A DNA stretch of 64,000 bases from Streptantibioticus silvisoli. GTDB taxonomy: Bacteria; Actinomycetota; Actinomycetes; Streptomycetales; Streptomycetaceae. The stretch is taken from contig NZ_JAAGKO020000001.1 of NCBI RefSeq assembly GCF_027947535.2, positions 1 through 64,000 of the forward strand, read 5' to 3'. This document shows, one piece after another, positions 44,501 through 51,927 of the stretch. A model generated the notes under the pieces. That model was not told the origin of the DNA and did no database searches. It worked only from the letters and a program-made list of their open reading frames with translations. Each line of letters begins with the position of its first letter. Position 1 is the stretch's first letter. A program made the translations under genes and the position numbers.

Positions 44501-44578
44501 GAGTCCCGCGAGGCCGACGACCTGTTCAGCTCCCTGCTGGAGGGGCTGGAGGAGGAGGGCGGGGACGCGGTGGGTTGA
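41567..44578 (+). CDS. Type I PKS: KS-AT-ACP
   Basis: This 1003-residue single module has a ketosynthase with the Cys176-His312-His351 triad (TACSTSLAAVHLA, EMHGTGTVLG, SNIGHLDAA), an acyltransferase with Ser620 in GHSVGEYPAA and AFHSALM, which fits malonyl-CoA rather than methylmalonyl-CoA, and an ACP with Ser937 in GGDSLTAVQ. There is no ketoreductase, dehydratase, enoylreductase or thioesterase. The expected product is a beta-keto thioester on the peptide from NRPS 3. The acidic C-terminal tail (LLEGLEEEGGD) could be a docking element. It is the last gene of the operon and is followed by a strong hairpin. How the chain leaves the ACP is not encoded nearby. Confidence 0.92.
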   Translation: MTSDYSLAIVGMSGRFPGARDTGEFWAGLEAGVCSLTDLTAEDLAQAGVDPALSGHRDYVAAKGVLAEPDRFDADLFGFGAVEAAALDPQHRVLLETAWAALEDAGIAPRSAAARTGVYVGGSLTEHSVAAYGDPSLAERIGEMQVRLLSDREFLAAWISYRLALEGPSLTVQTACSTSLAAVHLAAQALLAGECDTALAGGVSIASIRRTGYLYREGGVGSPDGRCRPFDEAAAGTLSGDGAGIVVLRRLEDAIADGDPIRAVIRGSALTSDGNGKVGFAAPGPGGQRRAIAEAWAAAGLDPADAQYLEMHGTGTVLGDQVEIASVTDAMGGAAAPGGCAIGSVKSNIGHLDAAAGVAGLIKVVLMLEHGTVAPTVNVSRPHPDLFAPGSPLRLATEAAPWPRPAGGTRLAGVTSVGLGGTNVHVVLEEAPVTPGTPAAPARGAELLPLSAGTGEQVAALARDLAAALRAPGAPSLADTARTLQTARAGLGRRAWVVAGDRAAALTALDTLAAGPRAGVAAEVGDDGTAPAPVFLFSGQSGQYPDAGRQLYDDFPLFRDELDACADVLLSAGGPDPRPWRAGERSDTGYWQPALVALELAAVRLWAGWGITPAAVVGHSVGEYPAAVVSGVMDRSDALILAAARGSLMERTAPGRMLAVAVSEQEAAAFTGPQVELAAVNGPRSVVLSGPAAAVEALADGLAAKRVPFRFLGVDRAFHSALMEPVLAEFAGRVGAVRLGVPRLPVFSTVTGARLTPGEAADPAYWTGQLRGPVRYRDAVAAAGEAAPGPLLELGPGNALVAQGRRSVPGRRGHATFGTAAGAGESTAALRALGDLWSRGHAVDWTGVPAPTAHRVRLPAHPFAGRRWGALVPAAPSRPAAPAEAAAPAPAEPQPVDCAEEFDDGLAARVTRLLDEALGLTGPDDLDLTYFAAGGDSLTAVQVVGRLRDDLGIEIPVTLLLEKLTIRQLVERVVATEAESREADDLFSSLLEGLEEEGGDAVG

Positions 44579-44600
44579 CGCGACGCTCGGCCCGAGGGGC

Positions 44601-44642
44601 GGGTGCTCGGCAAGCACGGGGTCCCGTGCTTGCCGTGCACCC
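44601..44642 (+). terminator. Strong hairpin ending the NRPS-PKS operon
   Basis: GGCAAGCACGGG pairs perfectly with CCCGTGCTTGCC across a two-base gap, and an outer GGGTGC/GCACCC stem extends it. The hairpin starts 23 bases after the PKS stop. It may instead be a transposon end, because a transposase-like frame begins right after it. Confidence 0.75.
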
Positions 44643-44800
44643 GCGAAATATCCCCTCGGCGCCGCCGGGATCGTGCGCCGGTTGCAGGAGGAGGGCCACG
44701 TCGTCGGTCCCGGCCCCCTCTCGCCGTACCTGACCGAGCGCATCCGCCGCTTCGGCAGGTACTGCGCCCGTGAACCCGGCCTTGAGCGCGACGCCTGCGC
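44643..44800 (+). pseudogene. C-terminal remnant of a Tn3-family-like transposase
   Basis: In the frame through 44673 the translation includes IVRRLQEEGHVV and LSPYLTERIRRFGRY, which resembles the end of Tn3-family transposases (LSPY-x-T-x-H/E-I-x-RFG-x-Y). No start or upstream transposase body exists, since the hairpin and PKS gene lie directly before it. Past about 44790 the frame turns into arginine-rich text. The similarity is short, so the call is tentative. The rest of the 371-base gap before the reductase gene holds no gene I recognise. Confidence 0.4.
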
Positions 44801-44949
44801 CCCGGTCCGGACGTCGGCTTCAGCCCGCCGCGCGGCGGGGCCCCGGCAGGGGTTGGCCGTGGGTCGCCGTCCGGCGCGCGATCGCCGACCCGGGCCGCGC
44901 TGCCGTGTCCGTTGTGGACGCGGACCCGGCGGGGCGCGCCGTGTGCGGA

Positions 44950-45546
44950 TCAGCGGGCGATCGAGATCGCGAAGGGCGCGAACCCGCTGGAGCGGATCAC
45001 GTGCGGTACGAACAGTATCGCGGCCTCCGTGGCGCGGGCGGTCTCGATCCCGCCGAGATCGGTGATCCACTCGTTGTGCCAGCCGAGGTCGACGAGCAGT
45101 TCACGGACGGTCTGCTTGGCCTGCGGGTCCTCGCCGGACAGGAAGGCGTCGGGCGCCCGGGTGAGCGTGGCGGGCGCGGTCATCACCGTGAAGAGCATGG
45201 TGTTGAGCGTCTTGACGACGCGCGTTTCGGGGAGCGCTTCCTGGAGTTGCTCGGCGAGGCTCGATCCGGGGTGGATCAGGTCGGCGGGCAGTCCGTCCGG
45301 TCCGTCGACGGTCGCGTTGGAGACGTCGACAAGGATCTTGCCGCGCAGTTCCTCGCGCAGGGCGGCGAGCCGGTCCAGCGAGCCGGCGCCCGGGGTGGCG
45401 TTGATGACGATCCGGGCCGTGCGGGCGGCCTCGGCGGCGGCGCCCGGCGCGCGGCCCGCCACGGTCACCTCATGCCCCGCCCGGGTGAGGGCTGTGGCCA
45501 GGCCGCCACCGACGCGGCCCTTTCCGAGTACAGCGATCGCGGTCAT
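44950..45546 (-). CDS. NADPH-dependent F420 reductase-like protein
   Basis: This 198-residue Rossmann-fold protein begins MTAIAVLGKGRVGGGLATAL, with a GxGxxG-type dinucleotide site and an arginine that fits NADP (HEVTVAGR). It continues with ARIVINATPGAGSLDRLAAL and RVVKTLNTMLFTVM. This is the pattern of the F420-dependent NADP reductase/NADP oxidoreductase family. It could recycle reduced F420 or act as a small-molecule reductase. The stop lies after the transposase-like remnant. It is 42 bases downstream of the phosphatase-like gene and probably in its operon. Confidence 0.85.
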   Translation of the reverse strand: MTAIAVLGKGRVGGGLATALTRAGHEVTVAGRAPGAAAEAARTARIVINATPGAGSLDRLAALREELRGKILVDVSNATVDGPDGLPADLIHPGSSLAEQLQEALPETRVVKTLNTMLFTVMTAPATLTRAPDAFLSGEDPQAKQTVRELLVDLGWHNEWITDLGGIETARATEAAILFVPHVIRSSGFAPFAISIAR

Positions 45547-45588
45547 GATGATCCGGTCCTTTCCATGCGTACGGGTTGTGGTGCGCGG

Positions 45589-46407
45589 TCAGCGGGAGAG
45601 CGTGGCGACGGCCTCGGCATGGACGCCTGGTGCGGCGGCCAGGAAGCTCTCGCTCTGCGGGGTCCAGGGGCGGCCCTCGGCGTCGGAGATCCGTCCGCCG
45701 GCCTCGGTGACGAGCAGCGCCCCGGGCAGCAGGTCCGCGCGGGCGCCGGCGAAGTGCCAGAAGGCGTCGATCCGGCCGGCGGCCACGTTGAGCAGGTGCA
45801 AGGTCGCGGGCACGGCGACGCGGACGACGAGCGCGTCCAAGAGCATCGCGGTGATCGAGGAACCGACGCGCCGCACGACCGTCTCGTCCTCGTCCGGCCG
45901 GGCCTGGCTGGTGGCCACGATGCCCAGGCCGAGTTCCGCGGTCCGGGAGACGCGCAACGGCCGGCCGTCGAGGTGGGCGCCCGCGCCGGTGAGGGCGGTG
46001 TACGTCTCGCCGGTCAACGGCAGGTGGACCGCGGTGAGCACCGGCCGGTTGTCCCGCACGAGGGTGGCCGTCACCGCCCACTCCGGCAGGGAGTGCAGGT
46101 GGTTGACGTTGCCTTCGGCCGGATCCACGACCCACCATTCGCCGGGCGGCAGCTCTCCGGCGTCCAGCTCGGCCTCCACCCAGTCGGCGTCCGGGCGCAG
46201 GCGCGTGAGGCGGGGGCGCAGGATGTTCAGGGCCGTGTCGTCGTTGGCGGCCAGCGCGTGCATCAACTCCTCGCGGGTTCCGTAACGGACCACCTCACCG
46301 AAGCGCTCGCGCAGTGCCGAACCGGCCGCGCGCACGGCGATCGCGGTCCGGCCCAGCAGGTCGGCGTCGCAGGCGGCGGCGTCCGTGGTCTGAAGCGTTT
46401 CGGACAT
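45589..46407 (-). CDS. Inositol-monophosphatase-like protein with altered metal site
   Basis: This 272-residue protein aligns with the inositol monophosphatase family, but its first metal motif reads WWVVDPAEGNVNHLH instead of the usual W-I/V-DP-L-DG-T-x-NF, replacing the second aspartate with glutamate and threonine with asparagine. The second motif is ARADLLPGALLVTEAGG, which lacks the usual tryptophan before the aspartate. The catalytic chemistry may therefore be changed or lost. ATG at 46407 has GGGAG nearby, and the longer frame to 46686 runs into the LysR gene. It is divergent from the LysR regulator, which probably controls it together with the reductase. Confidence 0.8.
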   Translation of the reverse strand: MSETLQTTDAAACDADLLGRTAIAVRAAGSALRERFGEVVRYGTREELMHALAANDDTALNILRPRLTRLRPDADWVEAELDAGELPPGEWWVVDPAEGNVNHLHSLPEWAVTATLVRDNRPVLTAVHLPLTGETYTALTGAGAHLDGRPLRVSRTAELGLGIVATSQARPDEDETVVRRVGSSITAMLLDALVVRVAVPATLHLLNVAAGRIDAFWHFAGARADLLPGALLVTEAGGRISDAEGRPWTPQSESFLAAAPGVHAEAVATLSR

Positions 46408-46479
46408 GGTGGAACTCCCGGGTGAGCAGGGGGGATGAGGCCGGTCGGACCGAGCGGTGCGTTCTGTTCCGCGTTCTCG

Positions 46480-46555
46480 TTTCGGCGGCGTTTCAACGGT
46501 ATGGAGTCGGTGAGTTAACTTCAAATGCATGTAAGACACGGATAGAATTACTCGC
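46480..46555. promoter_or_regulatory. LysR/phosphatase divergent promoter region
   Basis: A stretch markedly less GC-rich than its surroundings separates the divergent genes. It contains a GTTAAC palindrome and TTAACTTCAAATGCATGTAA, with ATGCAT at its centre. It is the natural place for LysR binding sites and both promoters. Confidence 0.45.
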
Positions 46556-47461
46556 ATGCAATTGGATTTGAACCTGCTCGCCGCGCTCGACGCACTGCTG
46601 GAGGAGGGAAGCGTGGCCGGGGCGGCCGCACGCCTGCATGTCACCGCCCCCGCGATGAGCCGGAGCCTGGGCCGGATCCGGCGCACGACCGGGGATCAGA
46701 TCCTGGTGCGCACCGGCCGCACGATGACCCCGACGCCGTACGCGATCGCCGTCCGGGCACAGGTGCACGCGCTGTTGCACCAGGTCCACGGGGTGCTGGC
46801 GCCGAGCCGCGAACTCGATCTGGCGACGCTGGAGCGCACTTTCACGCTCCGCTGGCACGATTCCCTGGTAGCCCTGAGCGGCCCCGCGCTGCTCGCGGCC
46901 GTGCGTGGACAGGCGCCGGGCGTGCGGTTGCGCTTCGTCGCGGAATCGAGCGTCGACACCCCCGAGTTGCGGCGCGGCGAGGTCGACCTGGAGGCGAACG
47001 CCAACCGCCCGGGAGCAGCGGACATCCGTGCCGAGAACGTGGGCGGGACCCGCCTCGTCGTCGTCGTGAGGCGCGGGCATCCCCTCACCCGCGTCAGGAC
47101 CGTCACCGCTCAGCGGTACGCCGCCGCTGAGCACGTCACCGTCTCGCGACGCGGAAACCTCAGCAACGCCCTCGACGACGCCCTCGCCCGGCTCGGCCTC
47201 ACCCGCCGCGTGGTGGCGACCGCGCCCACGGAAGCGGCCGCGCTGGAGTTCGCGCGCGGCTCCGATCTCCTGGTCAGCGTCCCCGAGGCCACCACGCGTT
47301 CGGCGGTCAGCGACCTCGGCCTGGTCGTGCTCCCCCTCCCGCTCGAAGTGCCGTCGGCGCCGATATACCTGTCGTGGCACCAGCGCTACGACACCGACCC
47401 GGCCCACGCCTGGCTGCGCGGACTGACGCGAACCGCGCTGGCCACGTGCGGAACGTCGTAG
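46556..47461 (+). CDS. LysR-family transcriptional regulator
   Basis: This 301-residue protein has the N-terminal LysR helix-turn-helix (MQLDLNLLAALDALLEEGSV then AGAAARLHVTAPAMSRSLGRIR) and a C-terminal substrate-binding domain with RGEVDLEANANRP and PTEAAALEFARGSDLLVSVPEA. LysR proteins usually activate a divergent neighbour and repress themselves. The target here is probably the phosphatase-like and reductase genes. No clear ribosome site precedes the ATG at 46556. Confidence 0.9.
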   Translation: MQLDLNLLAALDALLEEGSVAGAAARLHVTAPAMSRSLGRIRRTTGDQILVRTGRTMTPTPYAIAVRAQVHALLHQVHGVLAPSRELDLATLERTFTLRWHDSLVALSGPALLAAVRGQAPGVRLRFVAESSVDTPELRRGEVDLEANANRPGAADIRAENVGGTRLVVVVRRGHPLTRVRTVTAQRYAAAEHVTVSRRGNLSNALDDALARLGLTRRVVATAPTEAAALEFARGSDLLVSVPEATTRSAVSDLGLVVLPLPLEVPSAPIYLSWHQRYDTDPAHAWLRGLTRTALATCGTS

Positions 47462-47519
47462 CCGGCACCGTCCGACCGCCACAGGACCCGTCGCGCCGAC
47501 CGGCCCCGGGCTGCCGCGC

Positions 47520-48257
47520 ATGACGGGCGAGGGGGTCGTCCGGGCGGACGAGGTGCCGGAACCGGTGGAGCGGTCGGCGGCACGCATGCGCGACCAGTGG
47601 CCGGGGTTCGTGCTGCGGGGCGAGGTACCGGCGCGGTACCGGGAGCGGGCGGTCCGGTACTTCGGGGAGTTCGCCCTGGTGGTGGTCGACGGCGGAGAGG
47701 CGGTCGCCGATGGGCGGGGGGTGCCGCTGCGGTGGGACGGCCGGCCGGAGAGGCTGCCCGCCGGCTACGACGGAGCGCTGGCGGCGTCGGTCGAGGGCCG
47801 TGAGCGCGGGGAGAAGGCCGACACCCTGTGCGTGATGTCGGCCACCGTGCGGGGTGACCGGGCCGGCCGTGGACTGGCCGGTGTCCTGCTGACCGCGCTG
47901 CGGGAACGGGCGGCCGCCGCCGGGCTGGCACGGGTGATCGTGCCGGTGCGTCCGCCCACGAAGGCGTACTCCCCCCGCACGGACATGGCCGAGTTCGCCG
48001 AACGCCGACGGCCCGACGGCCTCCACCCCGACCCGTGGATCCGCACCCACCAACGGCTGGGCGCGGTGGTGCTGGGACCGGCGCCGCGCTCGATGGTGGT
48101 GACCGCCGACGTGGAGCACTGGGAAAGGTGGACCGGCATGACGTTCCCGGTCTCCGGGGAGTACGAGGTGCCGGGCGCACTGGATCCGGTGATGATCGAC
48201 CGGGAACGGGATCTGGGCCGCTACGCGGAGACCAACGTGTGGATGCGGCACAGCTAG
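47520..48257 (+). CDS. GNAT-family acetyltransferase-like protein
   Basis: This 245-residue protein has a GNAT acetyl-CoA-binding segment, SATVRGDRAGRGLAGVLLTALRERAAAAG, and a C-terminal part with MTFPVSGEYEVPGALDPVMID. The N-terminal 60 residues are less typical. Acetyl transfer to an amine is the usual reaction, but the substrate is unknown. The ATG at 47520 is 58 bases after the LysR stop, and no strong ribosome site is visible. Confidence 0.75.
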   Translation: MTGEGVVRADEVPEPVERSAARMRDQWPGFVLRGEVPARYRERAVRYFGEFALVVVDGGEAVADGRGVPLRWDGRPERLPAGYDGALAASVEGRERGEKADTLCVMSATVRGDRAGRGLAGVLLTALRERAAAAGLARVIVPVRPPTKAYSPRTDMAEFAERRRPDGLHPDPWIRTHQRLGAVVLGPAPRSMVVTADVEHWERWTGMTFPVSGEYEVPGALDPVMIDRERDLGRYAETNVWMRHS

Positions 48258-48279
48258 GACGACGGGCACGGCGGGCGGA

Positions 48280-48298
48280 CCCGGGCCCCGGCCCCGGG
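48280..48298. terminator. Possible bidirectional GC hairpin
   Basis: CCCGGG at 48280-48285 and at 48293-48298 can pair around a seven-base loop in the 150-base gap between the convergent acetyltransferase and membrane-protein genes. The stem is short, so confidence is low. Confidence 0.3.
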
Positions 48299-48407
48299 CC
48301 GTCAACCACCGGTCGGCACGGCCGTCACCGCCGCGCCGCCGGAAAGCCCGCGCCCGTGCCCGCCGACACCACCCCGCGCGGTCCCGTGACGGCGAACTTC
48401 CCTCCGG

Positions 48408-49427
48408 CTAGCGGCAGTCGTACGTGAACGAGACCGACGCGGTCCGCGGATCGGGGGAGATGACGTCGAGGGAGGCGGTGGCGTGGAAGGTGCCGTGGCC
48501 CACGAACGTCCAGCGCAGGGGGAGCCGCAGGGTGGTCGGGCCGGCGGCGACGTGCTGGGTCGTCGGGCCGGTGTCGGTGCCGTCGCTGCGGTGCCAGCGG
48601 TAACGCAGCGTCCCCGCGCGGCCGTTGGTGCGCACGGTACCGACCACCTCTTCCGTGCCGCCGCACGCCAGGGTGCCGGACGGCGCGGAGACCGCGACGG
48701 ACCGCAGCGCGAGGGCGGGCCCCTGCCGCTGCCAGAGCAGCAGGGCGATGACGGCCAGCACCACCAGCGCGCCGGTCAGGTAACCGGTCCTGCGGCGCCG
48801 CCGGGGAGCCGGCGGGGAAGCGCCGTGCCAGACGGCCGCGATCGCCGCCGTCTCCGGGGCCGGCACGCCGGGGCCGAAACGGATCACGGTCGGCGGGGCC
48901 CCGGCGGATTCCGGTGGCGTCCGGCCGGATTCCGGTCGCGTCACACCGATCGGCACCGTCGGCGACGGTGCCGTACGCACGGGCCCCGTCACCTCCTCCC
49001 GCACCGTCGTCAGCACGTCCCGGCGAGGTTCCGGTTCGGCCCGCGTGAACACGTCGGCCCCGGGGCGAGGCAGCGACCGCGTGGGCACGTCGGCCCCGGC
49101 CTCGCCGAGCCACCGCGTCGGCACGTCGGCTCCAGGGTCCGCGAACGAGCGCGTCGGCACGTCGGCCCCCGCACCGGCCGGCGACCGCGTCGACCCGTCG
49201 GCCCCGACCCCGTCGAGCGACCGCGTCGGCGCGGGTGTCACATCGACGGTGACCACGTCCGGCGACGAGTTGGCCGGCTCCGGGGCGTCGTCGGCCACCA
49301 GCGGAACGGCCGTCCACGACTGGGAGGTTGCGGGGGCGTCGCCCAGGCGGAGGGTCGTGGTGTCGGGGGCGGGGGCGGACTTCGGCTTGTGCAGCCGCCA
49401 AGTGGGCTGCTCTTCCTGGCTGTTCAC
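48408..49427 (-). CDS. Membrane protein with repeat-rich cytoplasmic part and extracellular beta domain
   Basis: This protein of 339 residues starts at GTG 49427, overlapping the kinase stop (GTGA). The N-terminal half is disordered and contains five 12-residue repeats of the form TRS-x5-GADVP. One membrane helix follows (YLTGALVVLAVIALLLW), then a domain of about 110 residues outside the cell with two cysteines (GTLACGG and the terminal FTYDCR) and beta-strand character. The C-terminal layout resembles that of the neighbouring kinase. I know no name for it. It is probably a substrate or partner of the kinase, because threonines and serines abound in the cytoplasmic repeats. Confidence 0.75.
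   Translation of the reverse strand: MNSQEEQPTWRLHKPKSAPAPDTTTLRLGDAPATSQSWTAVPLVADDAPEPANSSPDVVTVDVTPAPTRSLDGVGADGSTRSPAGAGADVPTRSFADPGADVPTRWLGEAGADVPTRSLPRPGADVFTRAEPEPRRDVLTTVREEVTGPVRTAPSPTVPIGVTRPESGRTPPESAGAPPTVIRFGPGVPAPETAAIAAVWHGASPPAPRRRRRTGYLTGALVVLAVIALLLWQRQGPALALRSVAVSAPSGTLACGGTEEVVGTVRTNGRAGTLRYRWHRSDGTDTGPTTQHVAAGPTTLRLPLRWTFVGHGTFHATASLDVISPDPRTASVSFTYDCR
49042..49230. repeat. 36-bp in-frame repeats
   Basis: Five imperfect 36-bp units encode the 12-residue repeat TRS(x5)GADVP of the membrane protein. On the plus strand the repeated core reads CGCGTCGGCACGTCGGC. The exact multiple of three shows that selection on the reading frame is likely. Confidence 0.8.
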
Positions 49428-51061
49428 TGGATCGGGCAATCTACGTAGGTGGACTGGGAGGGACTTCCGTCGGCCGCCGCCGGTGACGAGGTCAGGGTGA
49501 CGCCGAAGTACCGGCCGCAGTACTGCCGGGAGAACGTGTACTCGGGGAAGGGAATCCGCAGGTAGCGGGTCTTGCCGGAGACGGTCACGCTCTCGGTGTC
49601 CACCACGGTGTCGGACTTCCCGTCCGGGCTGACGAACCACCGGGCGGTCAGCACGACCGGCTGGACGCCGTCCGTCGTGGCGTTGGCGTACAGCTCGCCG
49701 TCATACGTGCTGGTGTCCACGTCGAAGACGTCGATGGCCAGGTCCGTCACGTGAACGGTGGGCGGCGGGGGCGGCGCGGTCGCGCTGACCGTGGTGCCGG
49801 CGGACGCCGCGGTGGTGGGGGTGGCCGTGGGGGTGGGGTCCGGCGCCGGGTCGGGGGACGCCGACGGGGCGACGTCGGCCGAGGGCGTGGCGGACACCGA
49901 GGGCGACGCGGAGGCGGAGGCGCCGGGACCGGCGGAGGCGGACGGTGACGCGGACGCGGCTCCCGGCGCGACACCGGTGGAGGCGTACCCGGTCGGGATC
50001 GCCACCGCCTTCGACACCGCGGTCGTCCCGACCCGCAGCGCGCCCATCGCGTAACCGCCGAGGAGCAGCAGGGCGACCACGGCGAGGATCGCGGCGGCCA
50101 GCACCCGGCCCGCCGGCCTGCGCGGTCTTCGCGCGGGCGGCGGCGCGGCGCCGAGCACCGTGGTGGCCAGCGCCGTACCGCCCTCGGCCACCCCGTTGGC
50201 GGACGGGAACAGGAACAGCAACAGCGCCGCCAGCTGGGCGAGTTCGCGCTGCCCGGTCTCCTGCCAGTCCGCGCCGTAGGCGGCGCCGGCCACCTCCTCC
50301 AGCTCCACGAGGAACCGCGCGGCGCTCGCCGGCCGGTCCGCGGGCTCCTTGGCCAGGCCGCGCCGTATCAGCGGCCGCAACGCCTCGGGCGCCGCGTCGT
50401 CCGGGATGGGCGCGCTGGTGTGCTGCACCATCAGCTCGGCGGTGGTCGCGCCGGGGTAGGGCCGCGATCCGGTGAGACACTCGAAGAACGTCACCGTCGC
50501 CGCGTACACGTCGGCCAGCGGTGCGGCGGGACTGCCGGTCCAGCGTTCGGGGGCCATGTACGGCGGCGTGCCGACCAGGCGCCCGGTCCCGCCGTTCGCC
50601 ATCGCGATGCCGAAGTCGCCGAGCTTGGACGAGCCGTCGGCGGCGACCAGGACGTTCTCCGGTTTGTAGTCCCGGTGCACGACGCCCGCCGCGTGCGCCG
50701 CGGCCAGCCCCTGGAGGGAGCCCTTGAGCACCACGAGCGCCGCCTCGGGCCCGGTCGCGCCCTCCGCGCGCAGCAGGGCGCGCAGCGAGATCCCGTCGAC
50801 CAGCTCCATCACGATCGCGGCGCCGCGCGGCTCCTCCACGTACTCCCACAGCCGCACCACGTGCGGTGATCCGAGGTCGCCGAGCAGTCGTGCCTCGGCC
50901 CGGAAACCGGTCAGGAACTCCTCGCTGCCGCGCAGTTCCTCCCCGAGGTACTTGATCGCGACCGCGCTGCCGGTCCCCTCGTGCCGCGCCAGCAGAACCC
51001 GGCCGCCCGCGCCGGATCCCAGCTCACGTATGTGGGTGTATCCAGGTACGACCCATGACAT
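49424..51061 (-). CDS. Membrane Ser/Thr protein kinase (PknB type)
   Basis: This 545-residue protein has an N-terminal Hanks-type kinase domain (about 1-270): glycine loop ELGSGAGGRVLLARHEG, catalytic lysine in AVAIKYLG, HRDYKPENVLVA, the DFG motif in KLGDFGIAMA and APERWTG. A membrane helix around residue 325-345 (AAAILAVVALLLLGGYAMG), a proline-, alanine-, serine- and threonine-rich linker and an extracellular beta domain with two cysteines (RQYCGRYF, YVDCPIQ) follow. PASTA repeats are absent. The extracellular part may sense a ligand. It overlaps the downstream membrane-protein gene by GTGA. No ribosome site is obvious before the ATG at 51061. Confidence 0.92.
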   Translation of the reverse strand: MSWVVPGYTHIRELGSGAGGRVLLARHEGTGSAVAIKYLGEELRGSEEFLTGFRAEARLLGDLGSPHVVRLWEYVEEPRGAAIVMELVDGISLRALLRAEGATGPEAALVVLKGSLQGLAAAHAAGVVHRDYKPENVLVAADGSSKLGDFGIAMANGGTGRLVGTPPYMAPERWTGSPAAPLADVYAATVTFFECLTGSRPYPGATTAELMVQHTSAPIPDDAAPEALRPLIRRGLAKEPADRPASAARFLVELEEVAGAAYGADWQETGQRELAQLAALLLFLFPSANGVAEGGTALATTVLGAAPPPARRPRRPAGRVLAAAILAVVALLLLGGYAMGALRVGTTAVSKAVAIPTGYASTGVAPGAASASPSASAGPGASASASPSVSATPSADVAPSASPDPAPDPTPTATPTTAASAGTTVSATAPPPPPTVHVTDLAIDVFDVDTSTYDGELYANATTDGVQPVVLTARWFVSPDGKSDTVVDTESVTVSGKTRYLRIPFPEYTFSRQYCGRYFGVTLTSSPAAADGSPSQSTYVDCPIQ

Positions 51062-51360
51062 CGCCTACGCCCCCCTCGCCCGGCGGCAACGCGCCGGAAC
51101 AGCCCCTACCGTGACGACAGACGGAAGATAGCGCAGGTCGACGGGCCCGCCAAAGCCGAACCCGACCGCCTGCCCGGTTGTGACGGAACCCGTACGTACC
51201 CGGTGCCCGGGGGCCGCCTCGGGCCGGGCCCGCCGGGCGCGACGACGGCCGCCGCTCCCCCGGACGAACGGCCCACCGGGAAGGCTCGCGACGGCAACGC
51301 CGCATCCCCGCCCGGGCCCGCGCGGCGCGGCGCGCGCCGGGGGTTCGGGCCGCGGCGATG

Positions 51361-51515
51361 ACCAGGCAAACCCCTAAGCCTGGCTCCGATGGGTTGAAAC
51401 CCGGGCCAGGGGTCGGCGGATAGTAGGAGGGCAGAGCTCAGGAAACCGGCGACGCCGCCGAACCGGCGTGAAAGCGCCCACCGGCCGCGCGGCCGTCTCA
51501 TCGGAAGGACATGCC
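51361..51515 (+). ncRNA. Possible structured leader
   Basis: The plus-strand sequence can fold into AGGC/GCCT, CCTGGC/GCCAGG enclosing GGGT-TGAA-ACCC, and further CGGCG/CGCCG stems. It ends at a GGAAGGAC ribosome site for the small ORF at 51516. I could not match it to a riboswitch class. The folding is a hand reading and may be chance in GC-rich DNA. Confidence 0.25.
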
Positions 51516-51617
51516 ATGACTTCACCTCGCTCCACGGACGCTCCGACCGCCACGTCCCGCGCTTTCGCCGGCCTCTTCCCGGCCCCGGCCGACCGCTGTC
51601 CCGGCAGCCACCGCTGA
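51516..51617 (+). CDS. Small ORF of 33 residues
   Basis: ATG 51516 follows GGAAGGAC by five bases and opens a 33-codon frame starting MTSPRSTDAPTATSRAF and ending at 51617. A second frame without its own start continues from about 51605 (reading LTRVTGQPAGATCFQRP) until about 51750, so a frameshifted longer gene is possible. No family is recognised. Together with the leader this is the only content I can support in the 866 bases between the kinase and the first P450. Confidence 0.35.
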   Translation: MTSPRSTDAPTATSRAFAGLFPAPADRCPGSHR

Positions 51618-51927
51618 CCCGGGTCACCGGCCAACCGGCCGGTGCCACCTGCTTCCAGCGCCCGACGGCCCGCGACCTCACCGAACGGACGCCGGGCTTG
51701 CGGAAGTTGCCCGACCGTACGCGCCGGGGCTCCGGTCACCGCGCGGCAGCGGCTGGTTGACGCTACGTCAGATCAACGCTGCGCGAGGCGGGCCCCGGCC
51801 ACCCGGCCCGCGCACACCGCGCGAACCGCCGCCGCCGGCAAGCCCGCCCGACGGACCCGGCCCCGGGCGACCCGGTCGTGCGCCGAGTCGCCCCCGGGCG
51901 GCCGCCCCGCCCGGCGCCCCCGTCCCG

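Noticed and set aside
44673-45065. Complete plus-strand gene of 130 codons after the PKS
   Set aside because: Only the first 40 or so codons have any similarity. The rest is arginine-rich and antisense to the reductase gene.
51361-51480. Known riboswitch class such as cobalamin, SAM-IV or c-di-AMP
   Set aside because: I compared the conserved boxes I remember and found no convincing match.
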